The translations under genes and the position numbers were made by a program. The notes below the pieces were generated by a model that had not been told where the DNA came from, searched no databases, and saw nothing but the letters and a program-made list of their open reading frames with translations. A stretch of 64,000 bases of DNA from Calycina herbarum (taxonomy: Eukaryota > Ascomycota > Leotiomycetes > Helotiales > Pezizellaceae), in the NCBI GenBank assembly GCA_001414485.1, contig LLEY01000080.1:186001-250000 (forward strand). The letters are read 5' to 3'. Below, piece by piece: positions 35,790-46,643 of the stretch. How positions within the stretch are numbered: position 1 is the first letter of the stretch; each line of letters begins with the position of its first letter.

Positions 35790-36549
35790 CGCGACGTGAT
35801 CTGGGATTCCGTCGAAGGAGTTTTTTTGAATATGAGTATAAAATACAAAATGTATGAGTCTGCTGTTCTCAGATGGCAAAGGGTCCTTTAAAGGATGGAT
35901 TTCGCCAAGTGATTAGTGGTGTGGGTGATGGCTGTGCTTACAAGGCTGTGTAAGATCTTGGCTAGTAGCTTTGCCTTGTATTGGGCTCTCCTTGTAGGAT
36001 CTCTGAAACAAAGAATCTTAATATTTACATACTTGAATACCAAGGATTACAAGCTCGTAAAATATTAGTAGTGTTGGGGGGTTCAAGGTGTGTCGCGATA
36101 GAACTTGGGCAGGATAAGCGACAGAATTTGTTCCAAATTTACAGAACATTCTTTTATTGACCAAACCTTTTGGGAGACTCGAGCAGATTCCTTGAGTTCT
36201 TTGGGGCAATTGAAATTTTTGTTCTAAACTTTTGAAATCAATTATAGGTGTTTCGGTTGCTCACAATTGGCTTGTATAACACCACTAACAAGGTTATCCT
36301 GCATGTGAAATCTTAGAATTCTATTCACCTTATTTTCTGGGACTCCCAAATGCAAATACCAAATTCACTATTGCTTTCAACAAAAAGTAAATGAGTTGAG
36401 CTGACTGTTATAAGGATGATCACGTGATTACATATTTTATGCTGACAGTTCCCGTGTCCCGCTAAAATTGCCTCGCGAAAATGCCATAGGTATGTCAGCC
36501 TTCTTGATAGCAACAACACCTACAACTTTCACAGGACAAGCAGCGCAAG
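35790..36549. other. intergenic, upstream of SF3B1
   Basis: No coding region seen. Contains the palindromic E-box at 36419-36428 and the SF3B1 leader. Confidence 0.5.
36419..36428. promoter_or_regulatory. palindromic E-box ATCACGTGAT upstream of SF3B1
   Basis: A perfect 10-bp palindrome with a CACGTG core, about 122 bp upstream of the SF3B1 start. Typical of Cbf1-like bHLH sites in fungi. Activity is inferred from motif and position. Confidence 0.35.
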
Positions 36550-39500
36550 ATGTCTGACGCCGACTTTGATACGATCAGGAAGCTTCAGGCTGAGCGGAAT
36601 GCCGCTTCTGCTGGTAAGAAGGGGTCGAAGATATTTGATCAATCAACTCAACGAACTGATGTATCCACCAAGGCGTCCCTGACGGAAAGCTTCGATACGA
36701 CACTTTATGAGCGCGAGGCATCTAATAAGTTTGCGGGATACAATACATCTATTGCTGTGGCAGATGGCGATGATGACGAGATGGAGGAGGATACCAGCCG
36801 CCGGCTAGTTGGACAATACACAGCCTCGAGGGAGCAAATGAACGAGTTCAGTCACGGCAATGGAGTTGAGGAAGAGGATATTCTACTAGGAAGGGAGAAG
36901 AGCGCGCGGATTGCTGATCGTGAAACTGATTACCAAAAACGACGACTCGATCGTGTTCTGACACCCACCAGGGCCGACCCTTTCGCGGCGAATAGACAAG
37001 CTGGAGCGGCCGAAGATGGCGAAAGCTACCGGGAGATCATGGCACGACGAGAATTAGAGCGGGAAGAGGAAAGGGTTCGGAAAGCAATTGAGGAAAAGGG
37101 AGCGAATGGCGAAGTGGTTCATCACAAGGCGAATTTGGCGGACGAGGGAACTGCTTCCCCAGGCGACAAGGAGAATAAGGAATCTGGTTCTACGGAGGTT
37201 ATCACTGCAGGTCGCAAACGAAAACAACGATGGGATGTTGGCACAGAAGCCGATAAAGCTACGACGGAAGCCTCCGAGGCCAAAACCAAACGATCACGAT
37301 GGGACCAGACACCTGCTGTTGGAGGGGCCGCTGTGGATGAGACGCCTCGACGGCGATCGAGATGGGATCAAGCACCAGCAGCTACGCCAATGGGTAACCA
37401 AGGGTTAGTAACTCCTATGCATCCTTCCCACATGGGTGGACCGGTTATGCCAACTGCTTTCGGTATGGATATCTCGATGAGAAATGCCCCTCTGTCGGAC
37501 GAAGAACTCGATATGATGTTACCTACGGAAGGATACAAAGTTCTCGAACCACCTCCAGGATATGCCCCAATCAGGACTGTTTCCCAGAAGATGATGGCTA
37601 CTCCAACTCCTGCCGGGGGAGCAGCTGGATTTGGTGGATTCATGATGCAGGACCCGGAGAGTGGAAGAGCATTGGGAAAACAACTTCCCACCGAAATCCC
37701 AGGAGTAGGCGATCTACAGTTCTTCAAGGCAGAGGATATGGCATATTTCGGCAAGTTGACGGATGGAAGTGATGAAAATACGATGAGTGTGGAGGAACTT
37801 AAAGAGCGAAAGATCATGAGACTCTTGTTGAAAGTCAAAAATGGTACTCCACCAATGCGGAAAACCGCTCTTCGTCAACTTACAGACAATGCACGCCAAT
37901 TTGGTGCTGGCCCTCTCTTCAATCAAATTCTCCCACTATTGATGGAAAAGACCCTCGAAGATCAGGAACGACATTTGCTTGTTAAGGTTATCGACCGTGT
38001 ACTCTACAAGCTCGATGAACTTGTCCGACCATACGTGCACAAAATTCTTGTTGTTATCGAACCGCTTTTGATTGACCAGGATTACTATGCCCGTGTGGAA
38101 GGTCGAGAAATCATCTCCAACCTCAGTAAAGCCGCAGGTCTCGCCCATATGATTAGTACCATGCGACCTGACATAGATCACGTCGATGAATATGTTCGAA
38201 ATACAACAGCAAGAGCCTTTGCTGTTGTCGCGTCCGCTCTTGGCATTCCGGCATTGCTTCCCTTCCTACGAGCCGTTTGTAGGAGCAAAAAATCCTGGCA
38301 GGCCCGCCACACCGGTGTCAAGATCGTTCAACAGATTCCAATTCTTATGGGATGTGCAGTTCTACCACATCTGAAGGGTCTCGTTGATTGTATTGGTGGT
38401 AACCTCTTGGATGACCAAACAAAAGTACGAACAGTTACAAGTTTGGCACTCGCAGCTCTTGCTGAAGCAGCTAACCCATACGGCATTGAGAGTTTCGACG
38501 AAATACTAAATAGTTTGTGGTCGGGTGCCAGGTCAGTGGTTATTTTCCTTTCACTTCAGAAGATTTCGAATAATACGGTTATTTTCTGAGGAGTTTTGGA
38601 AGAATCAGAAATTCGCATTTTTAATTCTTCCAACTTTCTCGGTTAATGATTTCAAGCATCCCAGTTCGTTTAGAAGAATGAGGAATTAAGGTTTCTGGTT
38701 CTTCTAAATTATCTTGGACAATAATTCCCCAATTTGTTTTGTTACCCCAAATAAACCAAACATGCTAACTCTTTTTCTAGGAAGCAACGCGGAAAGGGAT
38801 TGGCAGGATTCCTCAAAGCTGTCGGCTACATCATCCCATTAATGGATGAAGAATATGCCAATTATTACACGAGTCAAATCATGGAGATTTTGCTTCGAGA
38901 ATTCTCGTCGCCGGACGAAGAAATGAAGAAGGTCGTTTTGAAAGTAGTTTCTCAGTGCGCTGGGACGGATGGTGTTACAGCGGGTTACCTAAAGGAACAT
39001 GTCTTAGACGAATTCTTCAAGAGCTTCTGGGTCCGACGAATGGCTTTGGACAAACGCAACTACCGACAGGTTGTTGAGACCACGGTTGATATTGGTCAAA
39101 AGGTCGGTGTTGGAGAGATTGTCCAGCGAATCGTCAACAATCTCAAAGATGAAAGCGAAGCTTACCGAAAAATGACTGTGGAAACTGTGGAGAAAGTCAT
39201 TGCCAGTCTAGGCGCCGCGAGTATCAGCGAGAGACTGGAAACACAACTTATCGACGGTATCTTGCATTCCTTCCAAGAGCAAAGCGTTGAGGATATCGTT
39301 ATGCTCAATGGATTCGGCACAGTAGTCAACGCTCTCGGAACACGTTGCAAGGACTATCTACCTCAAATCGTCAGTACCATTCTTTGGCGGTTGAACAACA
39401 AGTCTGCCACAGTTCGGCAGCAAGCCGCAGATTTGATCTCACGTATTGCAATGGTTATGAAACAGTGCGGCGAGGATGCATTGATGGGCAAGCTTGGTAT

Positions 39501-40533
39501 TGTGCTTTACGAATATCTTGGAGAAGAGTATCCCGAGGTTCTTGGGTCGATTCTCGGTGCGTTGCGTTCCATTGTTACGGTAGTGGGTATCAGCCAGATG
39601 CAGCCACCCATCAAGGATCTCCTCCCACGACTTACGCCAATTCTCCGAAACAGACATGAAAAGGTCCAGGAAAATACCATTGACCTTGTTGGTCGTATTG
39701 CCGATCGAGGACCTGAGAGTGTCAACGCGAGAGAATGGATGCGAATTTGCTTCGAGCTATTAGATATGTTAAAGGCACACAAGAAAGGTATCAGAAGAGC
39801 TGCAAACAACACATTCGGTTTCATCGCGAAGGCAATTGGACCTCAAGATGTGCTCGCCACCCTTCTCAACAATCTTCGAGTCCAAGAACGTCAATCGCGT
39901 GTCTGTACCGCCGTCGCCATCGGTATCGTTGCTGAGACTTGCGCACCCTTTACTGTCCTTCCCGCCCTCATGAACGAATACCGAGTTCCTGAACTGAACG
40001 TGCAAAATGGTGTCCTCAAGTCACTATCCTTCCTTTTCGAATACATCGGCGAGATGGCCAAGGACTATGTGTACGCTGTAACTCCTTTACTCGAGGACGC
40101 GCTCATCGACCGAGATCAAGTACATCGACAAACTGCGGCATCAGTCGTCAAACACGTTGCCTTGGGTGTCGTGGGACTTGGATGCGAGGATGCGATGCTC
40201 CATCTTCTCAATTTGCTATACCCTAACCTTTTTGAAACAAGTCCGCACGTCATCGACAGAATCATCGAGGCAATAGATGCCATCCGAATGGCTGTTGGAC
40301 CTGGATTGACGATGAATTACGTGTGGGCTGGTCTTTTCCATCCTGCTCGGAAAGTCAGACAACCCTACTGGGTAAGTTCTTCCCCACTCCCAACTCCTGA
40401 AGAAACATTTACTAACAGATACTAGCGACTGTACAATGATTGCTACGTTCAATCAGCAGATGCCATTGTGCCTTATTATCCTAACCTGGATGATGAGAAG
40501 ATGGACAGACCGGAATTGGCCATTGTTATTTAA
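36550..40533 (+). CDS. HSH155: splicing factor 3B subunit 1 (SF3B1/Hsh155), about 1226 aa
   Basis: Exons 36550-38531, 38781-40371 and 40426-40533; introns of 249 and 54 bp. SF3B1 is the U2 snRNP scaffold that clamps the branch-site helix. Seen: a disordered N-terminus with three RWD ligand motifs (QRWDVG, SRWDQTP, SRWDQAP near residues 225, 248 and 275) for U2AF-homology-motif partners; the p14-binding segment [26 protein letters not shown] (about 315-345); then about 20 HEAT repeats ([49 protein letters not shown]). The basic residues that are mutated in human SF3B1 disease (the K666 and K700 equivalents) are conserved. The C-terminus is [14 protein letters not shown]. The 249-bp intron carries two hairpin repeats (38596-38633, 38669-38708). 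Confidence 0.97.
38596..38633. repeat. hairpin repeat, copy A (SF3B1 intron 1)
   Basis: Perfect 10-bp arms TTGGAAGAAT and ATTCTTCCAA around an 18-bp AT-rich centre. Same family as the hairpins at 38669, 44660 and 59721. Confidence 0.75.
38669..38708. repeat. hairpin repeat, copy B (SF3B1 intron 1)
   Basis: Perfect 10-bp arms TTTAGAAGAA and TTCTTCTAAA around a 20-bp centre containing GGAATT and TTTCT. Followed by TTATCTTGGACAATAATT, matching the sequence after copies C, D and E. Confidence 0.8.
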
Positions 40534-42632
40534 GTTAAGCAGGGTTTGGCACGGTGGGATACCAAGGGGGGCATGGGGGATACCTTTCTTTTTGAGATGT
40601 ATGATAATTGATGTATGTAAAAAGAATTTAACACTAATGAGCTCATTTTTTTTCTCGTGTTGATCTTCATTTCCCGCTCTTTCAGAAAGCCAATGCAAGA
40701 TTATCCAATGCGACAGAGCTGTGGCTTCCTTGTGCTCTCGTTGCTCTAACTTTCTGGGTTAATTTTGAATATTGACCGAAATGGCATGGGACAAATCAGA
40801 AGTCATTGTTCCAAACCATCTGGGTTAATATTCTCTAAATGTTCATATGATCGTAAATTATCCTACAAAGTTCGAACAACAAGCTATTTACTACCACCTT
40901 ATCATCCATTGCTACTTTCGAACAAACTATCAACGCTGCCATCCACCAAGTGATTTACCTACAAGCGGCCATTTCCGTTCTGGAAAGGCTAGTTATTAGA
41001 GTAGAAATAGTCGCGATCAGTATCCCTACTCTGCGTTTTCTTGTGCAGTTTGTATTTTTTTATGCCAGTTCAAGATGAGGTACCGATCCTTGTCACATAT
41101 ATTGAGGAATTTCGCAGGCTTTTGTTATTTTCTTGGGCAGCGGATAACCATGATCTTAATTTAGATAATATTCAATGGTGAGAGGGTTTTCTCTTCGTTT
41201 CCTCTCTTATATAATTTATTCACTAATTTTATAATTCACTAATTCAGTCTATATATACTCTGAATTCGCTATAATCAACCTCTATATTTTGTTGAAAGAA
41301 TTCAAGTCTTCTATACTGTCTAGGTTAATTAAATTAAATAAATGTTACTTGGATAAGCAGTTAATATACTATATCTTCACAGCATTCGAGACTTTATTTG
41401 ATTAATTCAATTCATCTTAAAATTCTCGAAGACCATAATTTAATAGCTTAAGTTACTAAACCTACTACTTAAGATAATAAAGTAGCAACCTGATTGGTTA
41501 ATATCTCAATTGGTGACTAAATCGTAGTTGTTACTTAGGTAACCCAAGATAGAACGGCTGTAACATCTATTTACCATTGGTCTCCTTTTCTAAAGTAATA
41601 TAGACAATTTTATTAGTAGAAAGGACATATTGCTAAACATAAATATCTAGAAAACTTCTAGGTCTTGCTATTTTTGATAATCTTGAAGTTGAAGGTAATC
41701 AAAAAGGACTAGTCACAACTACACCTACAATCAGGAGAGCAAGTATTCCTCGGAGCATTCTCTATAACCTCTACTTGAATTTCGTTTAGGAGAATAAGCG
41801 CTATTCTCTATAAACGTACTTCGTTGAAACTTTTATAAAATAGCAATGCTAACTGTGACATACGAGAATATCTAGGGGTTAGAAAGGTGCTTGTATGCTA
41901 GATCGTCTTATGGTGCCTGATTTCCCGAGCCTAAGTTTTGAATACTATCACCTCTTTCCCATTCGCAAGATTTGGACAGTTACATGTCATGGATTCAACA
42001 CAGCCGGTTTATTCCCCCTGCCGTCTGAACTTACGAAATGGGAAACGCTAAACTTTGGAGGAGTTTTCCGTCTTGCAAAAACCAAAAAAACACCTGCTTT
42101 GCCATTCTTCTTTGGCCGAATCCTGTCAATGAACGTTTTATTTACTGTCGAATCATACACTGGCGTTCTCCATCAGCGAGTTACACACTTCATATCGAAA
42201 TAGCCCAAAAGTCCAGCATGTGTGCTCTCTCTCGAAATGTATTATTGGGAGTTATGGTTGGCAGGGCGGTATTCAAATCTGGGGTTCTTTTATCCCCCCC
42301 CCCCAGAAAGAAAACGAGAAGACTCGGTGAAGGATCGGTAAGCGACCTCTCCTCTTCAACTTCCAAATCAGTTCCGCATCGCATCACAGCCTGAATTAAA
42401 CTCTCCCCAGATTTTCTGCAGGTAAGCATTAGCATTGCTTATTACTTCCACGACTTCCGGGGTTGGCCTTTATGGCAATCGCGACCTCCAGAGCCTTTTG
42501 GGGAACCCTTACCCGCTATACCCCAGACGAAGATGGTAATTTAAACTTGCCTTTGGAAGACGACACAACTACTTCACGCACGCAAGTTTTCTTTGACCAT
42601 ATCCTTCTTTTTCCATTTATCCCACCTCTAAC

Positions 42633-42735
42633 TCCCTAGAAGTGTAGCTTGGACTTTACCCAAAATTAGAAACTACTATTCGCACTTACTATCGAAAAAT
42701 GTGCTATGTTCGAATTATATTTTCTCTTTCATTTC
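42633..42735. repeat. dispersed decayed repeat, copy R1
   Basis: Contains GTAGCTTGGACTTTACCC and, at about 42681-42728, a block around CACTTACTATCGAA followed by GTTCGAATTATATTTTCTC. It aligns to 57580-57690 and, in part, 58267-58325 and 59069-59127. Confidence 0.6.
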
Positions 42736-44659
42736 CTTTGATTTGGCTCCAGAGTCTACCGCTATCAATAATTACTAATTAGAAATTTGTAACACCCAAT
42801 TTACAAATACATCTATAGGTTCTGGGGGCAGTCTGTCTGTCTCATAAAACAATTGACACCTCTGTGGATTTCTTCCTCGTAAAATCCGACTCATTTCATT
42901 CGTTTTATAACAACTCTAGAACTAATAGGTGACCGACGAAAGGGCTGCAAATTTTGCCACACCATTTATAACCTCAGTATTAAGCTGATAACAATTTCTT
43001 AAGATCTCGCTACTTTTGGAAAACTAGATAAAGATATATGCAACTAGTCACAGCTTTGATATTAAGTGAAAGAAAATAGGGTAGATGTCTCTCAAATAGT
43101 TCCATTCAACATCTACTTTAAGTTCCTTTCTAAAAAACTAGATATAAAGATATAATTTTTTCAGTATCCAGGATTTAGTCCAAGTCAAAAGGCAAAAGTC
43201 CAGGACTCACAATACCCACTGTGCTATTACTATTTTAAGGACAAAAGCAAGAAGCCCATTTCTTGCGAGAGAATAAAAATATTAACACTAAAAAGAGAAA
43301 CATGGCAATGCCCGCGACTCCCTGGGCAGAAGCCCGGTGCGCTTGAAGTTCTTTCTTTTCCAAGGTACATCTTTGCCGTTATATCTTTATCCTCGGCTTA
43401 ACAACGTAAGTCCCTTGATCAAGCACTGTCACATGAAAGCCCCCGAGGAAGAGAAGAAAAGTTGCCGCAGAACAATACCCAAATTAGAGATACAATGAGC
43501 AAACCAGAAATCATTACAAATGTGCTCTGTGAAACAGAAAAATCAAAAAATCTGGACCAGACTGAAAATACCAACGTTAAACTTATTGTGTACTACTATT
43601 CTAAAGTGCAATTGAGTGAAGTGAAAAGAAAAGGCTGAATTCGGCGATAGAATTTTTTTTGACAACAGCTGTGGAGAGTAGTTTCCAAGCTTCAATGCAA
43701 ATCTATTGTTAGAATTAAGTGACTATGTACTAGAGAAAAGTCCACTCCACATTCACAGAGAATTTGAAGCTCAGGAGGTAGAAGAAGATTCTCCTTCCTC
43801 TCTCTGAACTTCCTCTCTCAGACTCTTCAGGGTTGTACTAGTCTTCATCATACTCTTCGTAGTTTCTAGATATCTCCATTGGTGAATGAACCTGAGGTAG
43901 GCTTAAGAAGAAAGTGCTCGGCTAGCGATTATTTTTTTGATATATTCTTGTGTATCAAGACGGGTGATTCAAACGGCAATTGAGAGGAAAGAAGAGAGGG
44001 GGGTAATTGGCTTTATATGAGAATGTAAACTCTTCCTAGATTAGATAGGACACGTTACTATTTATAGAAAACAGAGAAAAATGCTCTCTCAAAAACTGAT
44101 ACATCAAGATACAAAAGTGGGATTTCGACTATATATAGATATCAAAAGCGACAGTGTCAAAGATAGGAAGCACCGTCGCAGAAAAGTCTCTGAGTAAGCT
44201 CAGATAGTGCCATGGGTTTTAGAAGCTATTGAAATGGCTTTGAGATTTGCAAAACTCCATAACGAAGAGAAATTTTGGTATAAACATTAGACGGGAAAAG
44301 ACTTTCTGATCCGACGTAGGCATTTGAGAGATATTCTCGACAGCAAGAAACAATTCGACAACAAATTGCCAGTAATAAATTTTGGAGAAACATGAATTAG
44401 GTGCTAGCTGATAGATAGACTCGATCTTCATTTACTTCGTAAATTTAGGGCTGGAATTGAGCTTATCCTTACCCCCCTCCCCCGGTCCAAGACGGTCACC
44501 ATAATGTGGCTCCGTAATACCGACCAATTCACTCTGGGATTCAGCGTCAGTCGTCTCATAAATACGAAGAATTGAGGAGGTGCTCACAGAACAATACACG
44601 GTAAAGAGGCAGGCTTTTCTCCCCCTCCACCTGCCTTTCGTAAGCAATGTACGAAAGGG

Positions 44660-44697
44660 TTAGAAGAATCGGAAAACTGAACTTTTCATTCTTCTAA
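44660..44697. repeat. hairpin repeat, copy C
   Basis: Perfect 10-bp arms TTAGAAGAAT and ATTCTTCTAA with an 18-bp centre (GGAAAA, CTTTTC). Followed by ATTCTCGCACAATGCG, similar to what follows copies B, D and E. Confidence 0.8.
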
Positions 44698-44814
44698 ACA
44701 TTCTCGCACAATGCGTAAATTTTGTCGAAGAATTTCTGGCAATCAAAGAAAGAGGTGTACACAGAGTATAGCTTGGGATTTTTAGATACACTTCTCATTC
44801 AATAATTACAATAA

Positions 44815-45257
44815 GGGCCTGTTTGGCTCGCATAAATTATTAAAATATATGTATGGATATCTGACGAGATGTCTTGATATTGACCTCGTATAAGTTAGTG
44901 TATATCATCAATTGTTTCTTAATATATTAAGTGATCGTTTGGCTCGTGGTATACATCCTAGTACACATTCTTAGTGAGTGGCACTGAGTGCTGAAATGGG
45001 CGTCTTAATAGTAGTAAGAAAAAATATATATATGAAGATGTAAAGATTTATACCTCTTAAGGTCTAAATCTTTTTTTAGTGGTACATATCCTGTTTATAT
45101 ATACACCAAGATATACGAGGTTAAACGAAGGATTTGTATCACTTTCAAATGTGTATGCTAAACACTGGTGCATATCTAGATTTGGTGTATATATATAAAT
45201 ATTACCTGATGATTTTTGGTGGTGCATATCCTAAATATGCACGAGCCAAACAGGCCC
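44815..45257. mobile_element. 443-bp MITE, PIF/Harbinger (Tourist-like) type
   Basis: The ends are perfect 16-bp terminal inverted repeats: GGGCCTGTTTGGCTCG at 44815-44830 and its reverse complement at 45242-45257, with similarity continuing inward (GCAT). The element is flanked on both sides by TAA (44812-44814 and 45258-45260), the 3-bp target duplication typical of PIF/Harbinger elements. The interior is AT-rich, has no coding capacity, and holds an internal copy of the end sequence (GTTTGGCTCG near 44938) plus inverted internal motifs such as GGTGCATATCCTAAATATGC. Non-autonomous; it would depend on a transposase elsewhere. Confidence 0.9.
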
Positions 45258-46643
45258 TAAGGGCTTCAAGTTTTCCCAGTACGAAAGGTATGTTGCTTGT
45301 GAGATATTGTAGCGAAAAAAGTCAAGGATCAGAGAAAAATGAAGGAATTGGCCAAAATAATTTTACTCCCTCTCAATCAAAAGGCGATACCGAATCCCGG
45401 GGATTGTCATCCGGAGGACATATTTGAAGAAAACCAAACTCTTGCGAGAACTTCGAAATTTTTTAGGATGAGGAGCATATGCTCACATTTAAGTTAAATT
45501 GTTCCCCAATGTTTCTTCCCCACAAATTTCTGGTCGAGTCATGATGGCTTCCCCAGAGAAGACGACTAGAAGTCTTTTCGAAGCCTTTAGCGAACAATGC
45601 GCAGGGGTATCTAATCTCAAATGATCTCCACGTTTTAAAACGCGATTTTCTTTTGACAACGAAAACAAAAGATGTTTGTTTATAAAACGTTGAAGATGAA
45701 CATGCATTCGGTCCTAATTTGGAAAGGTAGGTATGAGTTTGATATGATATGGCTGGATTTTATCTGAAGATGGGAAGATTTTCATGTGAATTCCTGAAAC
45801 CCCCAACCCAGCCACGTGAGTTACTGAGAAAGCGCCTAAGCATCAAAACAAAACGGGAGCTTCCCCTGCCTATGAAATTTTTATAGCAGCATCCAGGGGA
45901 CTATTCCGCTTGGGAAAAAGGACGGGCGATGATGTGTCAATTCCAAGAATCCTCTAACAAGCCCAGCCCCGGAATTATATGCAGTGCCGCTTTTCTACAG
46001 GCGGTGTACGGGGGCTGTAGCTTTACAACTCCGGGCGAGCTTTACGTAGCTGTGAATGTGATAGACGAACCGGCAATGGATTAAGAAGCTTAGAAGACAC
46101 TTACGGTCCCTATTGTATACGTAGAGTTTAGTCATTCAACAAAATCAGAAACTTCTGAATATTGCATAAATACCTCTTTCCCAAAGCCAACTTGCAGTGG
46201 ATCCTTTAGATATCTCACGATACTCGAGTAAAGCCATCTTCACCGCACCGGGACCGTCCCAGGACCAAGGATTTAAAGGGGCTTTCTGGTTGGACTCTCG
46301 CTGAGGTGCTCTCCGGGTAGCTTGTGCGGCGTTGGCCTTAGCGCAAAGTTCCCCTGGGCGTCCGTGCAGACTACGCGACTTTGGGAGAAAGAGCAATTCT
46401 ACCCTGCTCCTACAGACCTCAACTCCTTATCGAATTCGATGAACTGAATTGCTGTTCGCCTGCAAATATCCTGCAGTGGCCCAGCTTCGAACTACCACCA
46501 CCGCCGTCACCTTCTCCTTCCGACTTTCGCTGCCTCGCTGATGCAGGTTGAAGTTGCGTTGCGAACCCTTAAACCTAGCAGCTATTCCGCCCTTTTTTGA
46601 AGGACGTTGAAGAGGACCACAAGGACCTGTCGAGACAGCCTCG

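Larger units (their letters stand above)
40534..46643. other. 6.1 kb gene-poor, AT-rich island
   Basis: No gene that I can support between SF3B1 and myosin V. It contains decayed repeat blocks (41381-41482 and 42633-42735), a hairpin repeat (44660-44697) and a PIF/Harbinger-type MITE (44815-45257). 45980-46643 becomes GC-richer and probably carries the myosin promoter and leader. Open frames here (for example at 41895-42203 and 46145-46396) have no recognisable domain. Confidence 0.6.

Noticed and set aside
41895..42394. Two overlapping plus-strand frames of about 100 codons in the gene-poor island
   Set aside because: They overlap decayed repeat sequence, lack motifs and differ in frame; probably repeat debris.
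46145..46396. 83-codon minus-strand frame upstream of myosin V
   Set aside because: No recognisable motif and it overlaps the likely myosin promoter; treated as chance.
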